NCBI GenBank assembly: GCA_023974075.1
Contig: CM043800.1
Span: 32,252,452 to 32,316,451 of the forward strand
Direction: 5' to 3'
DNA length: 64,000 nucleotides
From: Chaenocephalus aceratus
Lineage: Eukaryota; Chordata; Actinopteri; Perciformes; Channichthyidae
The notes under the pieces were generated by a model. It made no database searches. It was given only the letters and a program-made list of their open reading frames with translations, and was not told where the DNA came from. Positions 1 through 12,460 of the stretch are shown here, piece after piece. How positions within the stretch are numbered: position 1 is the first letter of the stretch; each line of letters begins with the position of its first letter. The translations under genes were made by a program, and so were the position numbers.

Positions 1-830
<830 letters not shown>

Positions 831-960
831 AAGGCAAGGCAAGTTTATTTATGTAGCACCTTTCAACACAAGGCAATTCAAAGTGCTTTACAAAAATGAA
901 AGACATTAAGAGCATTAAAAACATATTATAAAATAATTTCATCATCACTCATTTAAAAGC
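831..960 (-). repeat. LINE 3' tail fragment (L2-like), reverse orientation
   Basis: Contains TTTATTTATGTAGCACC and AAGTGCTTTACA, the reverse complement of a LINE-type 3' end that recurs at 15366-15475 (+), 50742-50820 (+) and 54219-54440 (-). No coding part is left. Confidence 0.7.
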
Positions 961-1418
961 AAGGATATGAATTGGAATGTTATAAGATAATAAAACATGA
1001 ATAACAAAGGTACATGAATTAAAGTTAGAGTGCAGTGTGAGATACACACATCTGAAATGTTTATGTCTGACTCTCAGGCCCCATCCACACAGAAACGAAA
1101 ATGAAAACAAACCGATGTAGATGTCAAAAAGTATTCCATCCACACGGAATCGGCTCAAGAAACGTGTCCGTCCACACGAGACCGCTCGACCTCCTGACGC
1201 TGTGTAGTACATATGCCGGGCCTGTAAGTGGCGCTGGCGCCCCCGAGCATGGTTGCCTGGTTGCCCTTCTGTTTATTCTCCGCGGTGAATTTAGCAACAT
1301 GTAGTTCTCCATGTCCACTTGTTGCTGATGGTTGTGGTAGAGGCGCTGTAGATTGTTGCACTAACATCTGTATCAAGGTCAGTAGCGTCTGGAGCACGAA
1401 AGCAACCCTGTGATCCGC

Positions 1419-1447
1419 CGTTGTTGTTGTTGTTGTTGTTGTTGTTG
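1419..1447. repeat. (GTT)n microsatellite
   Basis: About nine GTT/TTG units inside the outer DNA transposon; the related copy at 31.4-32.4 kb lacks it. Confidence 0.9.
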
Positions 1448-1674
1448 ACGAAACACATCAGCAATGACGTGGGTGATGCAGGGGTGAGCAGCAGAGAGAG
1501 GCGGGGCTATGGCTTCATCGTTATCAGGAAATTACCGTATAGGGCGTACCCATAGAGACGTTTTGGCCCCCCAGAACGTTTCGTCCGCAGATCTACCCAC
1601 CTTGGGAGCCGTTGTCGTTATCGTTATCCGCGTTTCCGTGTCGGCCTCGTGTGAACAAACCGTCTATACAGTAC

Positions 1675-3155
1675 CAGAGGTGCCCAGTACGTCGACCGCG
1701 GTGCTGGCAGAGTTATTCATATAAAAAAAAATCCGTTAAAATAGACAAAACAGGTTTTGATCCCTCCTCCCTTGGCCTCCCTGCCACTTAATTCAGGAGT
1801 TTACTTGATTGACAGAAAAAGCGACCTATCGCTTTCCAGTCTGTTAACCCAGAATGCAAAGCGATACAAAATCAGTCAAGTGCCGGGAAAACTCAAATTA
1901 AGTTAAAGAGACAAACAAGAGACAAACAACAAAATGAGTGCGGGACCGTGCAAAAAGCTAAAGACATACCACTTCCACACAGAATGGGAGGAAGAATATT
2001 TGTTATGTCACATTCAAAGATTATTTGCCTTATGTGTAAAGCAAGCGTAACTCTGCCAAAAGAAAGGTAACGTGGAGAGGCATTATCGGAGTGCTCATAA
2101 GGCATATGACAGCGACTTCCCTCCGAGTAGCGAGTTGAGAAAGAGAAAGGTCATGTATTATTGCTACAAAAACATTATCTCGCAGTCTTAGTGTCGCCAA
2201 CTCGTTTCAAACATGCAAAAAGACAAACAAATGCGTCTATGGTCGGTGTATTTTCGACCTTTCCAATCGAAAAGGAGATCTCTCTCTCCCCCGTCTGTGT
2301 GCGAGGGGACGGGGCAGTTTACACACACGCAGCTGCTACATGCAGCAACACACGGCGGGGATGGCGGAGAGAAGCGCTCCAAGGTGTGGTTAAATGTTAC
2401 CCGTCTTGAGGTGGACAATGCTCCTTGCCAAGGGTGTTTAGCATGTAAGGGCGGTGGTAACACGAGCAATTTGTCTAAACATTTATCAAAAGTGCACCAC
2501 ATCCAGATGGAGGAATGCACCGGGTTCGACTGTCTTTCTAGTAGCGCTGTAGCTCCATCCAACGTTTAACGTTTCCACGTCAGGTGTTATGTATGCTAGC
2601 AGCAACACACGGAGTTAACTACATTATACAAACATGGGTTAATGATTAGAGGTAACTGAGTTATTTATTTTGTTAAAGTTTCAGCTATTCTGTTTACAGT
2701 TCTGTCATCAGATTATTTAATACGATGTGTTAAAACATTGTTGTTTCTTTTGATGTGAAATATTATTTATTTAATTTAAATAAAAAGCTATGTTAATTTT
2801 GTTCACAATTTGTTAATTTAATAATATATGTATTTTTGAATCAAGTATTCATCTTTATTGTCTTCATTGTTAGTTTCCACATGCCTAAAACAACCTCAAG
2901 CTAAATCTAAAAGTTGATGGCTAAATAAGAGCGTTTGAGAAATTGTGCAAGGCATACAGTCATAGTCCGAATAGTCGATTAATCGTTTCATTAATCGATA
3001 GATTAATCGAATATCAAATTAGTCGTTTGTTGCAGCACTATTGTAGTTATCCCAGGTATAAATAAAACGTGTTATTCAGCAACCCTTGCAATTTGGGATT
3101 GCAAGCTGGTCATTTCAAAAGTAGCTCACCAGCCAAAAAAGTGTGGGCACCCCTG
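1675..3155 (+). mobile_element. Nested hAT element with BED-type zinc-finger remnant
   Basis: The ends read CAGAGGTGCCCA on the left and TGGGCACCCCTG on the right, an imperfect inverted repeat typical of Charlie-like hAT elements. The octamer GTCTATAC occurs at 1662-1669 and again at 3156-3163, as expected for an 8-bp hAT target duplication, with 5 extra bases before the left terminus. Near the right end (2960-3045) is a run of ATTAATCGATT-type motifs ending in TTGCAGCAC, itself resembling the end of another hAT family, so further nesting is possible. Confidence 0.7.
1934..2569 (+). pseudogene. Decayed hAT transposase N-terminus with BED-like zinc fingers
   Basis: An ATG at 1934 opens a reading frame with the HTEWEEEY motif, which resembles the N-terminus of ZBED/GTF2IRD2-type transposase-derived proteins. 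A frameshift near 2002 and a stop near 2068 break it. The shifted frame contains ICLMCKAS followed by VERHYRSAH, a C-x2-C...H-x4-H finger. Further on, the open frame ending at 2569 has CQGCLAC followed by SNLSKHLSKVH, a second BED-like finger. The rest of the catalytic domain is missing. A diverged copy of the second part lies on the minus strand at 42791-43200. It is not expected to be functional. Confidence 0.6.
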
Positions 3156-3438
3156 GTCTATACGATAGAGAACTGTAGCGGATACAACCCGTTTCGTCTC
3201 CGTGTGGACGGGGTCTCACTCATTGCTAACTTTTAGCAGAAATAGTTTTCCTCGACCTCACTTTCTTTCTATTTTTTTTAACTCATCCTTTAGTTATTTC
3301 AAGTGTTTCATGCTAAACGAACCCCCCTTTTGAAAATGCTAATCTGCAACCCAATATTCCGAAAATTCAACAAATCCTGTCCATATTTGTGTAGCATATA
3401 AAATGTATTTGCTCCCAGACATTCATGTGGCTTGCTAG

Positions 3439-3822
<384 letters not shown>

Positions 3823-4564
3823 TAATCTTCCATTTCACGCTCAGGCATGGCTCCTTTAGCCGAAACCATAAAAGTTACAGTAATTTGAATATTCCTGTGA
3901 TCAAACAGAGTGGAAAGTGATTTACACCTAAGAGGAATGAGAGGTACACCGCTTAAAGTTTTAGAGGAGAGTTGAAGGCTGAACTTTTTTAATATATGAC
4001 ATTTATGGAAAGCGACACAATGCTCGTTTGATATTCAGCTCATATTTTGAGTCAAAACATGAATAATAAGAAGGCAGAAGAGTGTTTGCTGTTTTAAAGA
4101 TGATTAAGTATTTTGCAAGTTGAAGCCTTTATTAATGATCATAGCCGGACACTTAATCAATGAGTGTTGCATTGAATACCGTAATAAAATGTCTCATCAA
4201 GTTCATAATTCGACATTAATAAAGAGTCATTTCTGCCGCCTATTTTTTAAGATCTGTTAAACGGAGAGTGACACGACGTTAAGCTTGTTTTTTAATTCCT
4301 GTTTGCTCACCTGCTTTATGTAAAGTGTTCTCCCGCATGTTTATTCATCCACAGAATCGCATAAATGAATATTGAAATAATAGAGAGCCAGTGCCTGTCA
4401 TCTTGTTGTTTTTCGCCTCATATTGAGGGTAAACTGTGAAAAAAGGCACACATTGAATCCCTCTTTGTGCATATATTACGAAGTTGCTGTGATATTAACA
4501 TTAATCTGATAAATTTAATTGTTGCCAGTTTTACAACAATTTCCAACCATTTATGTGCCGACTT

Positions 4565-4956
4565 TTAAAGGTCCCATGTCATGGCCATTTCTACTGATAA
4601 TTCCATTGTTGAGGTCTACTAAAATAAATGTATATTGTACAATGTTCCAAACTCACATTGGTTTCTCAGTCATACAGCATCTCTGTATACAGTAGTATGT
4701 GTATTCACTCTCTGTCCTAAACGGCTTGTTGGAGCTCCTTCCCCCCCTCCCTGTGAGCCCAGTGGCCGTCTGCGAGACAGCGATACACCGCGAAACTCAG
4801 CCTGTGCACACACACACACCTGCAGCCTGGCTGGAGTTTGTGTGTGTGCCCAGGCTGAGTTCCGCTGAGTTCCGCTGAGTTCCGCGGTGTCTCGCCGTTC
4901 TCGCCGACCCCCACGCCAGTGAGCCAGCTCAGTGTCCTGCTCTCGCAGCAGTGAGC
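4565..4956 (+). repeat. Interspersed repeat starting TTAAAGGTCCC (left part)
   Basis: Begins TTAAAGGTCCCATGTCATGG and matches 57739-58040 closely for about 200 bp. The TTAA start suggests a DNA transposon family with a TTAA target, such as Kolobok or piggyBac. It is interrupted by the hAT-like element at 4965. The continuation after 9152 does not show a matching right terminus before the SINE at 9254. Confidence 0.6.
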
Positions 4957-5330
4957 CTCGCAACCAGTGGCAGCCGGCCCATAGGGGCGCTAGGGGCGCC
5001 GCCCCCACTCTTCCACATACAAAAAAAATATTTAAAAAAAATATATATTTTATATTTTATTTTTAATGACAAGGGAAAATATCATACAATTGGTATCAGT
5101 AAAATGTATAAATCTACAATAAAATCTCGTTTAAAATTGTGTTACGATGTCTAAAGTTACTGATAAGTCACATGTTTCCTGCCTGGCTTGCCCATGGAAT
5201 TAGTTTTTTTCATTACCGGCGGAGCCCCCGAGCCAAACAAGCAGCAAACCAGCACGTTGCAAAAGTCTCAATAGTAAAACTGTGCCGCCGAAACATAATT
5301 TCAGCCAATCAGCGCCGTCAAATATTTTGG

Positions 5331-5695
5331 TCACGAGGGCGCTCACGAGGGCGCTCACGAGGGCGCCTCACGAGGGCGCTCACGAGGGCGCTCACGAGGC
5401 GCTCACGAGGGCGCTCACGAGGGCGCTCACGAGGGCGCTCACGAGGGCGCTCACGAGGGCGCTCCCGAGGGCGCTCACGAGGGCGCTCACGAGGGCGCTC
5501 ACGAGGGCGCTCACGAGGCGCAAGAGGGCGCTCACGAGGGCGCTCACGTTGGCGCTCACGTTGGCGCCCACGTTGGCGCCCACGTTGGCGCCCACGTTGG
5601 CGCCCACGTTGGCGCCCACGTTGGCGCCCACGTTGGCGCCACGTTGGCGCCCACGTTGGCGCCCCACGTTGGCGCCCACGTGGCGCCCACGTTGC
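5331..5695. repeat. 12-bp minisatellite with two unit types
   Basis: About 17 units of GCGCTCACGAGG are followed by about 13 units of GCGCCCACGTTG, with the change near 5547-5567. Occasional 1-bp deletions (for example near 5398, 5518, 5640 and 5680) shift the frame. Arg-Ser-Arg-Gly or Ala-Asn-Val-Gly repeats read from it are translation artefacts. Confidence 0.95.
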
Positions 5696-5799
5696 CTTTA
5701 CGTGCGTTGACGTGAGTTGTTTTTTAGGCTCGTGAGTGACCAAGGTTGACGCAGTAGTTGGATGAGAATGGTGTGCAGGTGGAGTCGCCGGACCTCGGT

Positions 5800-5980
5800 C
5801 CGCACCCAATTCCGTTGCAAGAGCTACTCTCCAATCCTTCGAAAGGAGAAGTTTGGGAGATAAATTGATACTTAAAGACCTTGGACCGGACCAACCCGAT
5901 TTGTATATATCGCAGCAAGCTCGTGAAAAAGACAAAACGTATCAACGAGGCAGGCTTCTCATGTAGCTGGATGCAAACAG
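5800..5980 (+). pseudogene. Possible hAT transposase exon remnant (TTF-finger region)
   Basis: One frame contains LKDLGPDQPDLYISQQARE, resembling the conserved 'LGRPTPDL' segment that precedes the TTF-type zinc finger of hAT-5/ZMYM-like transposases. A neighbouring frame continues to SCSWMQT and stops at a GT donor-like site (GTAAATG at 5981). The frame change and a stop near 5866 show decay. Short similarity recalled from memory, so the call is tentative. Confidence 0.4.
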
Positions 5981-6088
5981 GTAAATGCTGTCTTTTGTTT
6001 CCTATGCTTGCTTTTCAAACAGCCGGGACAGATTACGATCTGTTCAGAAACTAGACAAAAGTTAAACAAGTACAAACCACAGACTGCC

Positions 6089-6370
6089 TGTGTCATGGCG
6101 AATACAGTCGCTGGTTTATTTATGTCTGTATAGGCCGTTGTTGTGAGTGTGGACGGTCGGAGCATATATAACGTTAGCTTAGCCAAGCTCCATTTAGAAA
6201 ACACGCATTTTAAAAGGGTGTTTCGCCTGCCGTCTGTCTGCACACTTGTCAAAGCATTAATTCATGGTTTTTACTAACCGGTATCAGTATGTTGTTAATT
6301 CGGCATCATTTTGAAACGTGTATTACAATTAAATCACGGTCAAATATGTTCATCTTGTTGTCGTTGTAGC
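6089..6370. repeat. 282-bp direct repeat, left copy
   Basis: From TGTGTCATGGCGAATAC to GTTGTAGC. The same sequence, with scattered differences and small indels, is found in the same orientation at 8592-8873. Together the copies bracket the 2-kb palindrome. Confidence 0.9.
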
Positions 6371-6489
6371 CACCTTGCCAGCGATTCTCTCTCTAGTTTA
6401 GCATACTCAGCCCGACTCAGCCTGGTTGTTCCTGGCCCTAGAACCACGATTTTATGGGGCCAGAAAAACTGTGAATTAGGACCCGCTAG

Positions 6490-8530
6490 CCGGTGTTATG
6501 CCGTAGGTTGAAGCCTTGCCGTGGATTGAAGCCCTGTTCGCGGGGACGCGCAAAGGTGACGGCATCGCCTGTATTGAGCGTTCGCTGTTTTCTAAGCTTT
6601 TTTCACCCTTTTCTAAGCTTTTTTCTCTCTTTTGAATGATATATCAGATTAAACAGCAAACGGCTGAATAAATAATGTGCATACAATTGCGAGGAGGCTC
6701 GTTTTAAGGACACGTTTTTCAGATCTGTCACAATCTTCGTATTGGAATAAACTTACATTTTTGAGTGTATAGTCCCACTCGGTTATATTCCTCCTTCCTA
6801 CAGAACAGACAATGACAGGATAATATGTGATTTGTCAATAGTCCTATTTCTTAAAACCTTCTCTGTTGTTTAAGTGTCTGATAACCACGAATAGTAAGCA
6901 ATGATATAACAGTAATGATATCACATATATGATCATGTCAGACACTGTTATTTTCAATCAAGCCTAAAAGATAATGTGTTCAAACTGGCTTCACTCACTT
7001 GAATTGCTCCTTTGAATATCATTTTTATATATCCCTACTCAACACATGTTTGTATTGTAATGCCACTCCTATTTTTTTTTAAATTGTATTTTAAAGTGAC
7101 ATTGAATTCTTTGAAAGGTGCCCTAAAATAAAGTGTATTATTGATCTTATATCTGTGCCTCTATTACATTACATTTCATTTTCTATCACACTATTAATGT
7201 TCCTTATTTTAGACTAGGTTAATCCTGGTGTCAATAGGGAAGATCTGCACTGTTCTCTACATAACATGTTCAGAGCAGGTATTTCTCCTGCCGGATTTGG
7301 AACCCCCCCTATATCTTTGGCCAGGATAGTCACAATGTCACCAAAATCACACTGGTGTTTGCTGTCCCCCTCTAGTTTGTGCTCACAAAAGCATTTTACT
7401 CTGGGCCCTGCAGGTGAAAAACTAAAGAGGGGCTTCAAAATCCGGCAGATCAGGTGTTGGTGCTGCCTGATATGGAAGTTGTCTTTAGTTTTGTACCTGC
7501 TGGGCCCAGAGTGAAATGCTTTTGTGAGCATAAACTAGAGGGGAACAGGCAACACCAGTGTGATTTTGGTGACATTGTGACTATCCTGGCCAAAATTACA
7601 GGGGGCGCTTCAAAATCCGGCAGCTCTAACAACTGGACTGCCTGAAATGGAAGCCCCTCTTTATTTGTGTACCTGCTGGGCCCAGAGTGAAATGCTTTTG
7701 TGAGCATAAACTAGAGGGGAACATGCAACACCAGTGTGATTTTGGTGAAGTTGTGACTGTCCTGGACAAAGTTGTAGGGGGGGATGCCATATCTGGCAGG
7801 AGAAATACCTGCTCTGCTGAACATGTTATAGAGAACAGTGCAGATCTAAAATAAGGAACATTAATAGTGTGACCACAGATATAAGATCAATAATACACTT
7901 TATTTTAGGGCACCTTTCAAATCATTCAATGTCACCTTCAAATACAATAAAAAATAAAATATGAGTGGCATTACAATACAAACATGTGTTGAGTAGGAAA
8001 CCACAGAGGAAAATTACATTCAAAGGAGCAATTAAAGCGAGTGAAGCCAGTTTGAACACATTATCTTTTAGGCTTGATTGAAAATAACAGTGTCTGACAT
8101 GATCATATATGTGATATCATTACTGTCATATCATTGCTTACTATTCGTGGTTATCAGACACTTAAACAACAGAGAAGGTTTTAAGAAATAGGACTATACT
8201 GACAAATGACATATTATCCTGTCATTGTCTGTTCTGTAGGAAGGAGGAACATAGCAGAGTGGGACTGCACTCAAAAACGGAAGTTTGTTCCAATACGAAG
8301 ATTGTGACTATCTGAAAAGTGTCCTTAAAACGAGCCTCCTCGCAATTGTATGCACATTATTTATTCAGCCGTTTGCTGTTTAATCTGATGGGAAATATAT
8401 CATTCAAAAGAGAGAGAAAAGCTTATTAAACTAGACGAACGCTCAATACAGGCGATGACGTCACGTTTGCGCGTCCCCGCGAACAAGGCTTCAATCCACG
8501 GCAAGGCTTCAACCTACGGCATAACACCGG
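6490..8530. mobile_element. 2.0-kb palindromic (foldback-type) element
   Basis: The left end CCGGTGTTATGCCGTAGG is the reverse complement of the right end at 8513-8530. Inverted homology continues inward for most of both arms: the 'GTTGAAGCCTTGCCGTGG' block, the block at 6720-7120 against 7880-8320, and 7200-7400 against 7690-7850. The centre is near 7450-7500. The right arm also has an internal tandem copy (7480-7610 and 7665-7790). No coding region is supported. The three flanking bases differ (TAG left, TAC right), so no clear TSD. Confidence 0.8.
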
Positions 8531-8591
8531 TACTACAGTAGGCCAAGTGGAAACGCAACCAAAAACGGGCCCTGCACGGCTCGGCACTGTC

Positions 8592-8873
8592 TGTGTCATG
8601 GCGAATACAGTCGCTGGTTTATTTATGTCTGTAGGCCGTTGTTATGAGTATGGAGTGAGCTACAACGTTAGCTTAGCCTGGTCGGCCCAATCTCCATTCA
8701 GAAAACAAGCATTCTAAAAGGTTTTTCGCCTGCCGTCTGTCTGCAGACTTGTCAAAGCATTAGTTCATGGTTTTTACTAACCGGTATCAGTATGTTGTTA
8801 CGTCGGCATCATTTAGAAACGTGTATTACAATTTAATCACGGTAAAATATGTTCATTTTGTTGTAGTTGTAGC
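8592..8873. repeat. 282-bp direct repeat, right copy
   Basis: Same-orientation copy of 6089-6370. It lies just outside the palindrome, separated from it by about 60 bp. Confidence 0.9.
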
Positions 8874-9253
8874 TCCCGAGCCAGAGCGTCTTGTTTGAAT
8901 GATGCGAGTAAACACAGCTGGCAGCCGCGGTGAAACTCGAGCGACTAGAGCGATGCGATAGGAGCGTTTAGAGCGAAGCGAATATTCGCCTGAACGCAGC
9001 ATTAAAGCGAGCTCCGCGCTGCACTAGAAACGCACCATTACACCACCAGAAGTCCTAATTTAAGGGGTAATTTCTCCCCAAAAAAAATTGTTTACTCACT
9101 ATATCAACAGCCCCACCAAAAATATTTTCCACCAGCCGCCACTGCTCGCAACGTCCCGCCAAGTGTGTCTGTGTGTGAGGAAGTCGAAACGTAACGGCTC
9201 CGCGGACGTAACGTAACTATACCCGAAATACGTCACTATCCTTTTATCCTTTG

Positions 9254-9612
9254 TCGGGACAGGTGGCGCAGTGGTCTGTGCATCTGATCATCAGATCAAG
9301 GGGGAGTGCTGGGGAACTCCAGTTCGAAACCCGCTCCTGCCGCCACTGCGTCAGGCCGTTGTGTCCTTGGGCAAGACACTTCAAGATGGACGGTGTGGCA
9401 CTGTGCAATGATCATCAGATCAAGGGGTGAAACCCGCCGCTGCTGCGTCTGTAAAGCCGTTGTGTCCTTGGGCAAGACACTTCACCTGAACTTGCTCCTG
9501 TGGGTATTGTCCACAGTACATGACCATTGCATGTATGTGTAATGTGTATTTGTGAAGCGCTTTGAGCATCTGGAAAAGCGCTATAATAAATATAAGGAAC
9601 TATTAATTATTA
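9254..9612 (+). mobile_element. tRNA-derived SINE with L2-like tail and internal duplication
   Basis: The head carries pol III promoter boxes, TGGCGCAGTGG (A box) and GTTCGAAACCC (B box, near 9323). The body contains TTGTGTCCTTGGGCAAGACA, common in fish V-SINE-like elements. The 3' end GCGCTTTGAGCATCTGG...GCGCTATAATAAATAT is an L2-type tail ending in (ATT)n. The block from GATCATCAGATCAAGGG to AAGACACTTCA is present twice (about 9286-9383 and 9410-9482), an internal tandem duplication. Confidence 0.85.
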
Positions 9613-11479
9613 TTATTATCCATAGAAGTGTTGACATGTCTCTCTCCTATATGCATTCAGTGGATCAGAAGCGGAGGTAGAGCTGTAATGGATGCTTTTA
9701 TTCCGAGCACTATAGCGTGATTATACACAGCAGGAGTATTTTTGTGACAGCGATGCTCTCAGTGGAACGGACATAAGGCTTCCTGATACTGCTTAATGTG
9801 ATTAGACAGACACTGACTCATGTGTTTATTTTGTAGCGAAAGGAGCACTCCCACCCACGACCTGCAGGAGAAAAAAAACCTCACAGCTGGCTTTACACAT
9901 ACACATGTTTTTTAGCTTAATATAGATAATGTCAGAGTAAAGCACATTCCCTCCGGCTACAATTACGGTATCAGAGACAATGACTTCATATTGCCATTGA
10001 TATTTCCTCAGTTCTCATCTGAGGGTCAAGCCAGAGGCAGAAGCACTAATTACAGACGCCCTCTCTCCCCTGTGACTTGGTATTTAAATGGCCACGGACC
10101 CCCACTCTATCAGATTAAGTCATATACTGTGTGTTCATACAGAGATCTAAGGTGAAGGCTCATTATCTTTGGCATTCAACTAAAAGTAGACTAATTAAAA
10201 CACTGTTGAATGAGGGAACAATTTCCAATTATACTATGCCATGATTACAGCTCATTAGAGGGGGATTCATCAGTCTCAGCCCTCAAGAAAAACATTTTTT
10301 TTTAAAGAAACATGGTATTTATCAGTTTTCATATTATACACATTAGTTCGTTTTGTCATTAGCAGGTTTCATCTAAATTAACCCTCGTTTAGAAAGAAAG
10401 GTTTTCCTGTACAGTATCACAGCAGTGGTTAAAGGGATGGTAGGTCACATTCACTGGGTCATTTGAAATTCAAATATCCCACTCCACAAACCAAATGTGG
10501 ATGAGGATTTCTTCATTTCCTCCTCTTTTCTTTGTAAGCTCATCATGAAAGAGCTGTTACAAAATAATGAATGGTTGGACCTGAGATTCAAGAGAGGATT
10601 TACACTTTTAATTAACAGCACTCGTACAAACCGGCATTCAAATGCATAATGAGCATCATGCCAGACAGAATGAACACGAGATGAAGAGAGAGAAATGTAA
10701 ATAAGAGGGAATGATGAGATATTATCTGTGTCTTAAAAAGCATCAAGCATTTAAAGTATACACAGCTGTAAAGAGGCAGAAAGGAACAAAACCTGACGTT
10801 AAGATTTCTTATAAAAGATAGAGATTTCTTTCTTTGACTCGGACATCTCCCTTTTTTTTTCTTTGCTTCGTCTCATGTTTTTTGATCGTGTATAAAAGGA
10901 TCTGTCCTGGACGTCTTCTTCACAGGGTATCAGATGAAATCCCTCAGAGATATGCCTTCCTATCTTACAACACATACATCATTTAACATTTAAATGCAGA
11001 CATGTTAGACTCATCCCTCATGTGTGTGTAGGAAGATTGTTCATACTGTATATACAGGCTTTTTATAGAAAACACTGATATCATTCTATTCTAAAAACAC
11101 TTGGGTGTTTGGGAGTAAAACCTCCAATTCTTTTTGGAGTCGATATTAAGTAGTGTGCTTATTAACTGGCTTAATGTAGCACAGTTAAGGCTAGGTGGCT
11201 TCGGTTTTGCCAGTACAAGTATTGCAAACAAAGATTTATTTCACATAAAGTGTAAAGCCCACATACAGTACTATAACCTCAGATCATGTCTGTTTACTCA
11301 CCTGGCTGGAAGAGAACTCTCTCTTTAGCTTCTCTAAATAACTGGACTTAAACTCCCACTGTACATTTTACATTTATATTCTATTTAATATTGAATAATC
11401 AATTTCTTGCACAATAATATCCTGCATTGTATTTGTTACTGGAAAGTTGTATTTCCACATGTATAGTTTCCACAGCCAC

Positions 11480-12460
<981 letters not shown>

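Larger units (their letters stand above)
1077..3215. mobile_element. Non-autonomous DNA transposon with 3-bp TSD, split by a nested hAT element
   Basis: The ends are inverted: GGCCCCATCCACACAGAAAC on the left and, read in reverse complement, GACCCCGTCCACACGGAGAC on the right. TCA flanks both sides (1074-1076 and 3216-3218). A related copy at 31422-32382 aligns with both halves but lacks the sequence between 1670 and 3155, which shows that block is a later insertion. A 3-bp TSD fits PIF/Harbinger-type elements, but no transposase remains and the superfamily is not settled. Confidence 0.7.
4965..9144. mobile_element. 4.2-kb hAT-like element with perfect 8-bp TSD
   Basis: The octamer CTCGCAAC occurs at 4957-4964 and 9145-9152, directly flanking inverted ends CAGTGGCAGCCGG and, in reverse complement, CAGTGGCGGCTGG. 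An 8-bp duplication with CAGTGGCG-type ends is characteristic of hAT elements. Inside are a 12-bp minisatellite (5331-5695), a likely transposase exon remnant (5800-5980), a 282-bp direct repeat (6089-6370 and 8592-8873) and a 2-kb palindrome between those repeats. No complete transposase is present, so it depends on others for movement or is dead. Confidence 0.85.

Noticed and set aside
5139..5935. Arg-Ser-Arg-Gly-rich frames of 142-205 residues
   Set aside because: Frames exist on both strands because the 12-bp unit lacks stops; 1-bp slips would break any real protein.
9254..9335. Functional tRNA gene suggested by A and B boxes
   Set aside because: The sequence cannot form a normal cloverleaf and continues into a SINE body; the same holds for 24829-24910.
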